Assembly: GCF_000381265.1 (NCBI RefSeq)
Contig: NZ_KB906261.1
Coordinates: 186,001 to 250,000, forward strand
Source of the DNA: Curvibacter lanceolatus ATCC 14669
Lineage (GTDB): Bacteria > Pseudomonadota > Gammaproteobacteria > Burkholderiales > Burkholderiaceae_C
Direction of reading: 5' to 3'
DNA length: 64,000 nucleotides
Position 1 is the first letter of the stretch, and each line of letters opens with the position of its first letter. A program made the position numbers and the translations under genes. The notes beneath the pieces are model-generated. The model saw only the letters and a program-made list of their open reading frames with translations, made no database searches and had not been told where the DNA came from. Below are positions 57,617-64,000 of the stretch, in pieces.

Positions 57617-58438
57617 ATGTCAATCAAGTTGCCTGAATTCCCCCTGTACGCCACCGCTGCCGACAAGGCCGGCTGGTGGGCTGTGCGACTGCTGTGCGTG
57701 GCCGTGCTGGTGTTTCTGCTGGCCCCCATCCTGGTGATGGTGCCGCTGTCGTTCTCGGACAGCTCGTTTCTGGCCTACCCGATCCCGGGCTGGTCGCTGA
57801 AGTGGTACCGCAACCTGTTCGAATCGACCGAATGGGCCCGCGCCACGCGCAACAGCTTCATCGTGGCGCCGGCCGCCACGCTGCTGGCCACCTCGCTGGG
57901 CACGCTGGCGGCGGTGGGCCTGTCGCGCGCCACCTTCCCGTTCAAGGGCCTGCTGATGGGCGTGCTGATCGCGCCCATGGTGGTGCCCATCGTGGTGGTG
58001 GGTGTGGCCACCTACCTGTACTTTGCCCCGATCGGCCTGGCCGACAGTTACTTCGGCCTGATCATCGTGCACGCCGCCCTGGGCGCGCCCTTTGTGCTGA
58101 CCACGGTGCTGGCCACGCTGGCGGGCTTCAACCACAACCTGGTGCGCGCCTCGCTGAGCCTGGGCGAGACCCCGTTCAACACCTTCTTCCGCATCACCCT
58201 GCCAGTGATTGCACCGGGCGTGATCTCGGGCGCACTGTTCGCCTTTGCCACCTCGTTTGACGAAGTGGTGGTGACGCTGTTCCTGGCCGGGGCCGAGCAG
58301 GCCACGCTGCCGCGCCAGATGTTCACCGGCATCCGCGAGAACATCTCGCCCACGATTGCCGCCGTGGCCACGCTGCTGATCTGCTTCACCACCGCCTTGC
58401 TGCTGGCCCTGGAATGGCTGCGCGGGCGCAAGCGCTGA
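57617..58438 (+). CDS. Polyamine-type ABC transporter permease 2 (PotC-like)
   Basis: A 273-residue inner-membrane permease with six hydrophobic helices. Family landmarks are 'FSDSSFLAYPIPGWSLKWY' in the first periplasmic loop and the coupling motif 'RASLSLGETPFNTFFRITLP'. ATG 57617 follows a weak GAAAGA site. It forms the channel with permease 1; the gap before it is filled by the tandem repeat. The ureohydrolase gene begins 14 bp downstream. Confidence 0.93.
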   Translation: MSIKLPEFPLYATAADKAGWWAVRLLCVAVLVFLLAPILVMVPLSFSDSSFLAYPIPGWSLKWYRNLFESTEWARATRNSFIVAPAATLLATSLGTLAAVGLSRATFPFKGLLMGVLIAPMVVPIVVVGVATYLYFAPIGLADSYFGLIIVHAALGAPFVLTTVLATLAGFNHNLVRASLSLGETPFNTFFRITLPVIAPGVISGALFAFATSFDEVVVTLFLAGAEQATLPRQMFTGIRENISPTIAAVATLLICFTTALLLALEWLRGRKR

Positions 58439-58452
58439 GCCGGAACCAGTTC

Positions 58453-59418
58453 ATGAGCATCCCCACCCCATCGCACCTGAACCAGCCCCTGGGCGGCAAC
58501 GCCATGCCGCGTTTTGCCGGCCTGGCCAGCATGATGCGGCTGCCCGTGACCACCTCGGCCCATGGGCTGGACGCCGCCTTCATCGGTGTGCCGCTGGACA
58601 TCGGCACCTCCAACCGCTCGGGCACGCGCTTCGGGCCGCGCCAGATCCGGGCCGAATCCTGCCTGCTGCGCCCCTACAACATGGCCACCGGTGCCGCGCC
58701 CTTCGATGCGCTGCAGGTGGCCGACCTGGGCGACGTGCCCATCAACACCTACTCGCTGCCCAAATCGGTGGACATCATCACCGCGTTTTACGACGAGGTG
58801 CTGGGACACGGCTGCGTGCCCCTGACGCTGGGTGGCGACCACACCATTGCCCTGCCCATCTTGCGCGCCGTGGCCAAACGCCACGGCCCGGTGGCACTGA
58901 TCCACATCGACGCCCATGCCGACATCAACGACGACATGTTTGGCGAAAAGATCGCCCATGGCACGCCGTTTCGCCGGGCCGTCGAAGAAGGCCTGCTGGC
59001 GGGCGACAAGGTGTGGCAGATCGGCCTGCGCGGCACCGGCTACGCCGCCGACGACTTTGACTGGCCGCGCCAGCAGGGCTTCACCGTGGTGCCCGCGCAC
59101 GAGGTCTGGTACCAGTCGCTGGCCCCCTTGATGGCCCAGGTGCGCGAGCGCATCGGCCCCGAGCACCCGGTGTACATCAGCTTTGACATCGACGGGCTCG
59201 ACCCCAGCTACGCTGCCGGCACCGGCACCCCTGAAATCGGTGGCTTGAGCGTGCCCCAGGGCCTTGAAATCGTGCGCGGCTGCCGCGGATTGAACGTGGT
59301 AGGGTGCGACCTGGTGGAGGTCAGCCCGCCCTACGACACCAGCGGCAACACGGCCTTGCTGGCCGCCAACCTGCTGTACGAAATGCTATGTGTGCTGCCC
59401 GGCGTGCCCTACCGCTGA
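58453..59418 (+). CDS. gbuA: Agmatinase-family ureohydrolase, probable guanidinobutyrase
   Basis: A 321-residue arginase-fold enzyme with the binuclear Mn ligands in GGDHT (about 127-131), DAHAD (about 152-156) and SFDIDGLDP (about 243-251). It splits a guanidino group to an amine and urea. The N-terminal 'NQPLGGNAMPRFAG' and 'FIGVPLDIGTSNRSGTRFGPR' recall Pseudomonas guanidinobutyrase (GbuA) as I remember it. With GabT and succinate-semialdehyde dehydrogenase alongside, 4-guanidinobutyrate to GABA plus urea is the simplest reading. Agmatinase remains possible. Confidence 0.88.
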   Translation: MSIPTPSHLNQPLGGNAMPRFAGLASMMRLPVTTSAHGLDAAFIGVPLDIGTSNRSGTRFGPRQIRAESCLLRPYNMATGAAPFDALQVADLGDVPINTYSLPKSVDIITAFYDEVLGHGCVPLTLGGDHTIALPILRAVAKRHGPVALIHIDAHADINDDMFGEKIAHGTPFRRAVEEGLLAGDKVWQIGLRGTGYAADDFDWPRQQGFTVVPAHEVWYQSLAPLMAQVRERIGPEHPVYISFDIDGLDPSYAAGTGTPEIGGLSVPQGLEIVRGCRGLNVVGCDLVEVSPPYDTSGNTALLAANLLYEMLCVLPGVPYR

Positions 59419-59475
59419 GCCCAGCCCGCCCTCCTTCCTACCCCCTTTCATTTTCCAAACCAGGACATCCAAGCC

Positions 59476-60954
59476 ATGGACATGAAGACCTCCCCCCTCG
59501 CCCTGCTGAACGACCCCAGCCTGCTCAAAACCGATGCACTGATCAACGGCCAATGGGTGACCGGCAGCAGCCGTTTCGACGTGAACGATCCGGCCACCGG
59601 CCTGAAACTGGCCGATGTGGCCAACCTGGGCCCAGCCGATGCCGAAGCCGCCATCGCGGCTGCCAATGCCGCCTGGCCCGCCTGGCGCGCCAAGACCGGC
59701 AAAGAGCGCCACGCCATCCTGCTCAAGTGGTACCAATTGCTGATGGCCAACCAGGAAGACCTGGGCCGCATCATGACCGCCGAGCAAGGCAAGCCCTTTG
59801 CCGAGGCCAAGGGTGAAGTGGCCTACGGCGCCAGCTTTGTCGAGTGGTTTGCCGAAGAAGCCAAGCGCGTGAACGGCGAAACCCTGCCCCAGTTCGACAA
59901 CAACCGCCGCCTGATGGTGCTCAAGCAGCCCATCGGCGTGTGCGCCGCCATCACGCCCTGGAACTTCCCGCTGGCCATGATCACCCGCAAAGTGGCTCCG
60001 GCCCTGGCCGCCGGTTGCCCGGTGGTGATCAAACCCGCCGAACTCACCCCCCTGACCGCGCTGGCCGCCGCCGAGCTGGCCGTGCGCGCCGGCATCCCGG
60101 CCGGGGTGTTGAACCTGCTGACCGCCGATGGCAACAACAGCATTGCCGTGGGCAAGGTGCTGTGCGCCAGCGACGTGGTGCGCCACATCAGCTTCACGGG
60201 CAGCACCGAGGTGGGCCGCATCCTGATGGCGCAAAGTGCGCCCACGGTCAAGAAGATGTCGCTCGAACTCGGTGGCAATGCACCCTTCATCGTGTTTGAC
60301 GATGCCGACCTCGACAGCGCCGTCGAAGGCGCCATGGCCAGCAAGTACCGCAATGCCGGCCAGACCTGCGTGTGCGCCAACCGCCTGTACGTGCAAGACG
60401 GTGTGTACGACGCCTTTGTGGAGAAGTTTGCCGCCAAGGTGCGCGCCCTCAAGGTGGGTAACGGCTTTGAAGAAGGCGTCAACCAGGGCCCGCTGATCGA
60501 AGACGCCGCCGTGCAGAAGGTGGAGCGCCACCTGGCCGACGCCCTGGCCAAGGGCGGCCGCGTGGTGGCCGGCGGCAACAAGCTGCCCGGCCAGTTTGTC
60601 GAACCCACCGTGGTGGCCGACGCCACCGCCGACATGCTGTGCGCCCGCGAAGAGACCTTCGGCCCCTTCGCGCCGGTGTTCCGCTTCAAGACCGAGCAAG
60701 AAGCCATCGACGCGGCCAACAACACCGAGTTCGGCCTGGCCAGCTATTTCTACAGCCGCGACGTGGGCCGCATCTTCCGCGTGAGCGAGGCCCTGGAGTA
60801 CGGCATGGTGGGCATCAATGCCGGCATCATCGCCACCGAGCACGTGCCCTTCGGCGGCGTCAAGCAGTCGGGCCTGGGCCGCGAAGGCTCGCACCATGGC
60901 ATGGACGACTATGTGGAACTCAAGTACCTGTGCTTGGGTGACATCTTGAAATGA
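59476..60954 (+). CDS. gabD: Succinate-semialdehyde dehydrogenase
   Basis: A 492-residue aldehyde dehydrogenase of the GabD type. It has ITPWNFPLAMITRK (Asn169-type oxyanion residue), SFTGSTEVG, the general-base Glu in LELGGN (about 264) and the catalytic Cys in AGQTCVCANR (about 298), with the GabD-style second Cys two residues on. It oxidises succinate semialdehyde, the product of GabT, to succinate. It closes the operon and is followed by an intergenic repeat. NAD versus NADP use was not judged. Confidence 0.94.
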   Translation: MDMKTSPLALLNDPSLLKTDALINGQWVTGSSRFDVNDPATGLKLADVANLGPADAEAAIAAANAAWPAWRAKTGKERHAILLKWYQLLMANQEDLGRIMTAEQGKPFAEAKGEVAYGASFVEWFAEEAKRVNGETLPQFDNNRRLMVLKQPIGVCAAITPWNFPLAMITRKVAPALAAGCPVVIKPAELTPLTALAAAELAVRAGIPAGVLNLLTADGNNSIAVGKVLCASDVVRHISFTGSTEVGRILMAQSAPTVKKMSLELGGNAPFIVFDDADLDSAVEGAMASKYRNAGQTCVCANRLYVQDGVYDAFVEKFAAKVRALKVGNGFEEGVNQGPLIEDAAVQKVERHLADALAKGGRVVAGGNKLPGQFVEPTVVADATADMLCAREETFGPFAPVFRFKTEQEAIDAANNTEFGLASYFYSRDVGRIFRVSEALEYGMVGINAGIIATEHVPFGGVKQSGLGREGSHHGMDDYVELKYLCLGDILK

Positions 60955-60956
60955 AA

Positions 60957-61080
60957 TAGGCCCACCCTGTTGGGGCCTCACTGCGTGTGGCCCCCTCCCC
61001 CTCAAGGGGCACACCCAGAGGCCTGGCAAAGCCAGCTCCTCGGGTGCTGCTGGCTTGGCCTGCTCCGCGGCCATCTGAGC
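60957..61080 (+). repeat. Diverged copy of the GC-rich interspersed repeat
   Basis: The segment around 60979-61013 (CCTCACTGCGTGTGG, then C-rich/AAGGGG hairpin) matches the core of the 57421 tandem repeat. It continues with a CTGGC-AAA-GCCAG hairpin (61023-61035). It lies directly after gabD and may work as its terminator. Bounds are approximate. Confidence 0.6.
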
Positions 61081-61111
61081 CTTGAGGTGGTGACGAACTA
61101 AAACCATGGTT

Positions 61112-61129
61112 GAGGCGGTTTTGCGCCTC
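61112..61129. other. Hairpin after the gabD repeat
   Basis: GAGGCG-GTTTTG-CGCCTC, a perfect 6-bp stem. Together with the repeat it fills the roughly 300-bp gap between gabD and the next gene; nothing else is seen there. Confidence 0.4.
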
Positions 61130-61253
61130 CGAGTCATTCCCTTTCAAACAAGGGGGCAATCCCCGCGCATTTGTCGAAGCGCTGGGCTTTGGAGAGGCTT
61201 GGCCGCTGCTAGGATGGGCGGCAGCAACTCTTGAGCCCTTGGCTCCTTCGCGC

Positions 61254-61625
61254 ATGACAGACCAAATCCGGATCGCCAGCGAATTGCTGCGTGCTTTTTC
61301 GGGCCAGCTGCCGCTGAGCCTGGACTTGTATGTGGAGGGCATTGCCGCGAACGAGGCGGCCCTGGCGGCCTCGCTCAATGACGATGCCGACGACGCCCTG
61401 CTGTGTGTGCTGGTGGATGAGGGCGAAGCCGCCGTGCTGTTGATCGGCTGGGACGGCACGCTGTACCGCAATGAAAAAGGCCTGAGCCACCTGCGCGCCA
61501 TGTGGAAGGAGCGCTACCACAACCACCTGACCACCCTGATCCCGGTGTTTGCTGAACACATCAGCGAGCACAACCTCGGCGTGGCCGGCATCCGCTGGAC
61601 GGCCACCGAGGGGGGCGACGCCTGA
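61254..61625 (+). CDS. Hypothetical protein (123 aa)
   Basis: A 123-residue mostly soluble protein starting MTDQIRIASELLRAFSGQ, acidic in the middle (SLNDDADDALLCVLVDEGE) with no signal peptide or membrane helix. It looks like an intact small globular domain: alternating hydrophobic beta/alpha pattern, Trp-containing 'LLIGWDGTLYRNEKGLSHL', and a C-terminal helix. An in-frame start at 61110 is possible but the added 48 residues run into repeat DNA. There is no clear ribosome site. It is not recognised and converges with the porin gene. Confidence 0.6.
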   Translation: MTDQIRIASELLRAFSGQLPLSLDLYVEGIAANEAALAASLNDDADDALLCVLVDEGEAAVLLIGWDGTLYRNEKGLSHLRAMWKERYHNHLTTLIPVFAEHISEHNLGVAGIRWTATEGGDA

Positions 61626-61658
61626 GCCGGAGGCCGCAGCGGGCCCCCAGGCTCGGGC

Positions 61659-63017
61659 TCAGAACTCGGCGTGCAGGCGCACCGAACCCACGTTGACCGG
61701 GCCCCGGTCGGCATTGTAGGCCGGGTTGCTGATGCGCTGGTAATCGAGCGACACCCAGAGGTTCTTGTTCACGTTGAAGTTGTAGTACAGCTCGACCAGG
61801 GTTTCGGGCTTGTAGCGCAGCGCCCCATCGCCAATGAAGAACGAGATACCGCCGGCGGCCAGGTAGGCGCGGCGGTCGGACGACAGCATGTTCTTGGCGA
61901 ACATGAAGCCCACGGTGTCTTGCGCCCGGCCCCAGGCCTTGCCCGAACTGGAGTAACCGGTCGAGAACGAGGCATCGGCCTCGGCAAAGGCATAGGTTTC
62001 GGTCTTGCCGTCGGCCTTCATGGCCCGCATGAACACACCGGACTCGGGGTCGATGGCCTGCTCGATGTTCAGGCCCAGGCCGTATTTGGTCTGTTCCGCC
62101 CCGCGAACGGCTGCGATCCATTGTTTGTCGGTGGCTCCCGGGTTGGCCAGCCCATAGGCCAGTGCGGCATCGTAGCGGGCCAGCTGCGCCCGTGCCCGCC
62201 AGGCCAGCACCCGCACCTTGCCCGGCTGACCGGCCAGCTCATGGGCATGCTCCACCTCGAACTGATCGCCATAGTGCTTGAAGATGCGCAGATCCACCGG
62301 CTGCCCATTGGGCGTGGTGGGCCCGGTCATGCGCCCGACCCGCAGCACCCAGGGGCCCTGGTACCACTCAAGCGCTGCGCCCCAGCCAAAACCGCGGGCG
62401 TCGGCCGCGTAGTCGTACGAGGTGTGCGACATGCCCGACCAGTTCAGGAACTGGGTGCGCGGGTCTTTGGCGTAGGCGTTGTCGTCAAACACATCGAGCG
62501 TCGAGAAATTGCCGGCCGTCAGCACCCAGCGGTTGCGGTCCACCGTGCCGGCCATCTGATCGACGGCAGCGTCCACCTTGTCCTGCCCGCCGCCCTGGTT
62601 CCAGGTCTGACGCAAAAACAGCTTTTGGCGGTACAGCGTGGGGTTGGTGCCGCTGACCCGCGTGGCCTCACCGTTGGTGAAACCGCCCAGGCCCGTGAGG
62701 GACGACAGCGGCAAGCCCTGGTTGATCTCGGGAACGAAATAGACCTCGCCATCTTTCCAGGGCTTGAAGCCCAGATAGGCATCGAAGGTCAGGGTGTAGC
62801 TTCGCTCTGCCTGCGGTGTGAGGCTGTTGGGGCCCGAATAGGCCGCTTGAAAGGCCTTCTTCTTTTGCCAGATGTAGGTGCTCTGGAAGCGGGCCATGCT
62901 GCTTTCCTCGGCCGCAGGCACTTCTGCGTCCGCGCCACCATCGGCCCAGGCAGGCATCGCGACCAAAGTGAAGGCGCCCAGCAGCAGCCCAGAAAGTTGA
63001 TTCAGACGAAAGTACAC
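61659..63017 (-). CDS. OprB-type carbohydrate porin / outer-membrane beta-barrel
   Basis: A 452-residue exported protein with a signal peptide ending 'VAMPAWA', 'FQSTYIWQKKKAFQAAYSGPNSL' near the start of the barrel, and a C-terminal Phe (LHAEF) typical of outer-membrane barrels. Alternating polar/hydrophobic strands run throughout. GTG 63017 was chosen because it gives a normal signal peptide (MYFRLNQLSGLLLGAFTL); longer readings do not. A TATACT -10 lies about 28 bp upstream. Its substrate is unknown; OprB members import sugars. Confidence 0.85.
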   Translation of the reverse strand: MYFRLNQLSGLLLGAFTLVAMPAWADGGADAEVPAAEESSMARFQSTYIWQKKKAFQAAYSGPNSLTPQAERSYTLTFDAYLGFKPWKDGEVYFVPEINQGLPLSSLTGLGGFTNGEATRVSGTNPTLYRQKLFLRQTWNQGGGQDKVDAAVDQMAGTVDRNRWVLTAGNFSTLDVFDDNAYAKDPRTQFLNWSGMSHTSYDYAADARGFGWGAALEWYQGPWVLRVGRMTGPTTPNGQPVDLRIFKHYGDQFEVEHAHELAGQPGKVRVLAWRARAQLARYDAALAYGLANPGATDKQWIAAVRGAEQTKYGLGLNIEQAIDPESGVFMRAMKADGKTETYAFAEADASFSTGYSSSGKAWGRAQDTVGFMFAKNMLSSDRRAYLAAGGISFFIGDGALRYKPETLVELYYNFNVNKNLWVSLDYQRISNPAYNADRGPVNVGSVRLHAEF

Positions 63018-63044
63018 AAGCGCATCCAATTTGCAAGACCGCGC

Positions 63045-63050
63045 AGTATA
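63045..63050 (-). promoter_or_regulatory. Possible -10 box of the porin gene
   Basis: TATACT on the minus strand, 28 bp upstream of the porin GTG; no fitting -35 was seen. It overlaps the spacer to the MFS stub on the other strand. Confidence 0.4.
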
Positions 63051-63072
63051 GGGGGGGTGCCGTGACGGCGCT

Positions 63073-63510
63073 GTGACCAATAGAACGTTGATGATGGGGG
63101 CGCTGTTTTTATGCGCCCTGGCCTGGTTTGGCCTGCCTGGGCCGGTGCGCCCGCCCACCCTGACCCTGAATCTGACGGTGATGGGGTTTTCGGCCAGTGG
63201 CTTCACCTTGACCGGGGCGTGCGCCAAAGATGCCGCGCCACCCGCCCACGCCGGCATGGCGGTCAGTATCGCCAACACGGGCGGCTTATTCGGGGCGGCC
63301 TTGCTGCAGCGGCTCAGTGGCTACTGGATCGATCAGCTGCACGGGGGCCGCACAGATTTCAACACCTATGGCGCGCAAGACTTCAAGGTGTGCCTGCGGC
63401 TCCACATGGCCGCCGTGGCCATCGCGATGCTGGCCGCGGCGCTGCTGCGCGACAGATCTCCGACACCGCACCCAGCCCCTGTCGCGGCAGGCCTACAGCC
63501 CACCCGTTGA
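63073..63510 (+). pseudogene. C-terminal remnant of an MFS transporter
   Basis: About 145 residues that match only the last third of a 12-helix major facilitator: 'LMMGALFLCALAWFG', 'VMGFSASGFTLTGACAKD' and AGMAVSIANTGGLFGAALLQ, the typical C-terminal MFS loop-helix region. The first eight helices are absent and the upstream DNA is the porin promoter. It starts at a GTG without a ribosome site and ends in a Pro/Ala-rich tail. It is best seen as a decaying fragment left by a deletion. Confidence 0.7.
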
Positions 63511-63550
63511 AGCCCTGCGATTGGAGGCTTGCCGCCTTTCTTGGAGGTCT

Positions 63551-64000
63551 TTAGACGTCCAACTTGAACACAGTGACCGTGCCCACCAAATCGCGGGCCT
63601 GAACCTCCAGGCTGGCCGCAGCCGCCGCCATTTGTTCTACGAGCGCAGCGTTTTGTTGCGTGGCCAGATCCATTTGCTGGACAGCTTCCCCGACTTGCGC
63701 CACGCCCATGCTTTGCTCGCTGCTGGCAGCACTGATCTCCGCCACGATGTCTGACAGTCTGCGGATGGAGGCCACCACTTCGCTCATGGTGTTGCCTGCC
63801 TGGTCAACCAGGGTACTGCCTTGTTCGACTCGCTCGACGCTGGCCGAAATCAAGGTGTTGATCTCTTTGGCGGCGGCCGCACTGCGGCCGGCCAGGCTAC
63901 GCACTTCCGAGGCCACCACGGCAAAACCACGCCCTTGCTCACCGGCCCGGGCCGCCTCCACCGCGGCATTCAAGGCCAGGATATTGGTTTGAAATGCAAT
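63551..64000 (-). CDS. Methyl-accepting chemotaxis protein, C-terminal part (cut by window edge)
   Basis: The last 149 residues of an MCP; the N-terminus lies beyond 64000. The hairpin-tip consensus is read at the edge: [20 protein letters not shown], then [20 protein letters not shown], then the returning coiled coil with methylation-type '[19 protein letters not shown]'. It ends TVFKLDV without the NWETF-type CheR-docking tail. It would couple ligand or energy signals to CheA. The sensor domain is not visible here. Confidence 0.95.
   Translation of the reverse strand: MAFQTNILALNAAVEAARAGEQGRGFAVVASEVRSLAGRSAAAAKEINTLISASVERVEQGSTLVDQAGNTMSEVVASIRRLSDIVAEISAASSEQSMGVAQVGEAVQQMDLATQQNAALVEQMAAAAASLEVQARDLVGTVTVFKLDV

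Overview
The window is GC-rich and densely coded, and reads as chromosomal DNA of a betaproteobacterium in the Burkholderiales, most likely Comamonadaceae. This is inferred from the gene complement: a BMP-type nucleobase ABC operon, a signal-peptide-bearing MTA/SAH nucleosidase, the pilVWXY1E cluster, clpSA, an OprB-type porin, and short GC-rich intergenic repeats of a kind common in that family. No rRNA, tRNA, CRISPR array, insertion sequence or prophage was seen.

Layout. 1-2.9 kb: start of a YebC-type regulator (cut by the window edge), a HerA-like ATPase and a PLP-dependent dehydratase. 3-4.3 kb: a DUF2798 membrane protein divergent from a LysR regulator, with a clear operator between them. 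4.6-12.2 kb: a nucleobase salvage block (upp, BMP binding protein, exported nucleosidase, ABC ATPase, two permeases, CodA-like deaminase). The deaminase lacks the Asp that keeps E. coli CodA specific for cytosine, so the block may salvage 5-methylcytosine. 12.2-17.2 kb (minus strand): a cystathionine gamma-synthase family enzyme, exonuclease I, and an unusual exported beta-helix protein. 17.5-18.1 kb: two unrecognised small membrane proteins behind a long imperfect hairpin. 18.2-24.6 kb: clpA, clpS and dnaE, with good intrinsic terminators.

24.9-32.9 kb: a minor-pilin/PilY1 operon (pilV-pilW-pilX-pilY1-pilE-fimT), then trhO. 33.7-37.0 kb: two pirins and a flavodoxin, divergent from their probable LysR regulator. 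37.1-40.1 kb: a renalase-like flavoprotein, gluQ and trmB. 40.4-47.8 kb: a cyclic-di-GMP group: a soluble diguanylate cyclase, a GGDEF-EAL membrane protein, and a periplasmic binding protein paired with a membrane diguanylate cyclase, with a class II aldolase in between. 48.0-50.7 kb: alaS.

50.8-61 kb: a MocR regulator divergent from a catabolic operon of GABA transaminase, a polyamine-type ABC transporter, a guanidinobutyrase/agmatinase-type ureohydrolase and succinate-semialdehyde dehydrogenase. The three enzymes suffice to convert 4-guanidinobutyrate to succinate plus urea. Palindromes lie in the divergent promoter region and a tandem 84-bp repeat lies between the two permease genes. 61.2-64 kb: a small hypothetical protein, an OprB-type porin, the C-terminal stub of an MFS transporter, and the C-terminus of a chemotaxis receptor that runs off the window.

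Functions come from reading motifs and gene context only. No database search or structure prediction was run.
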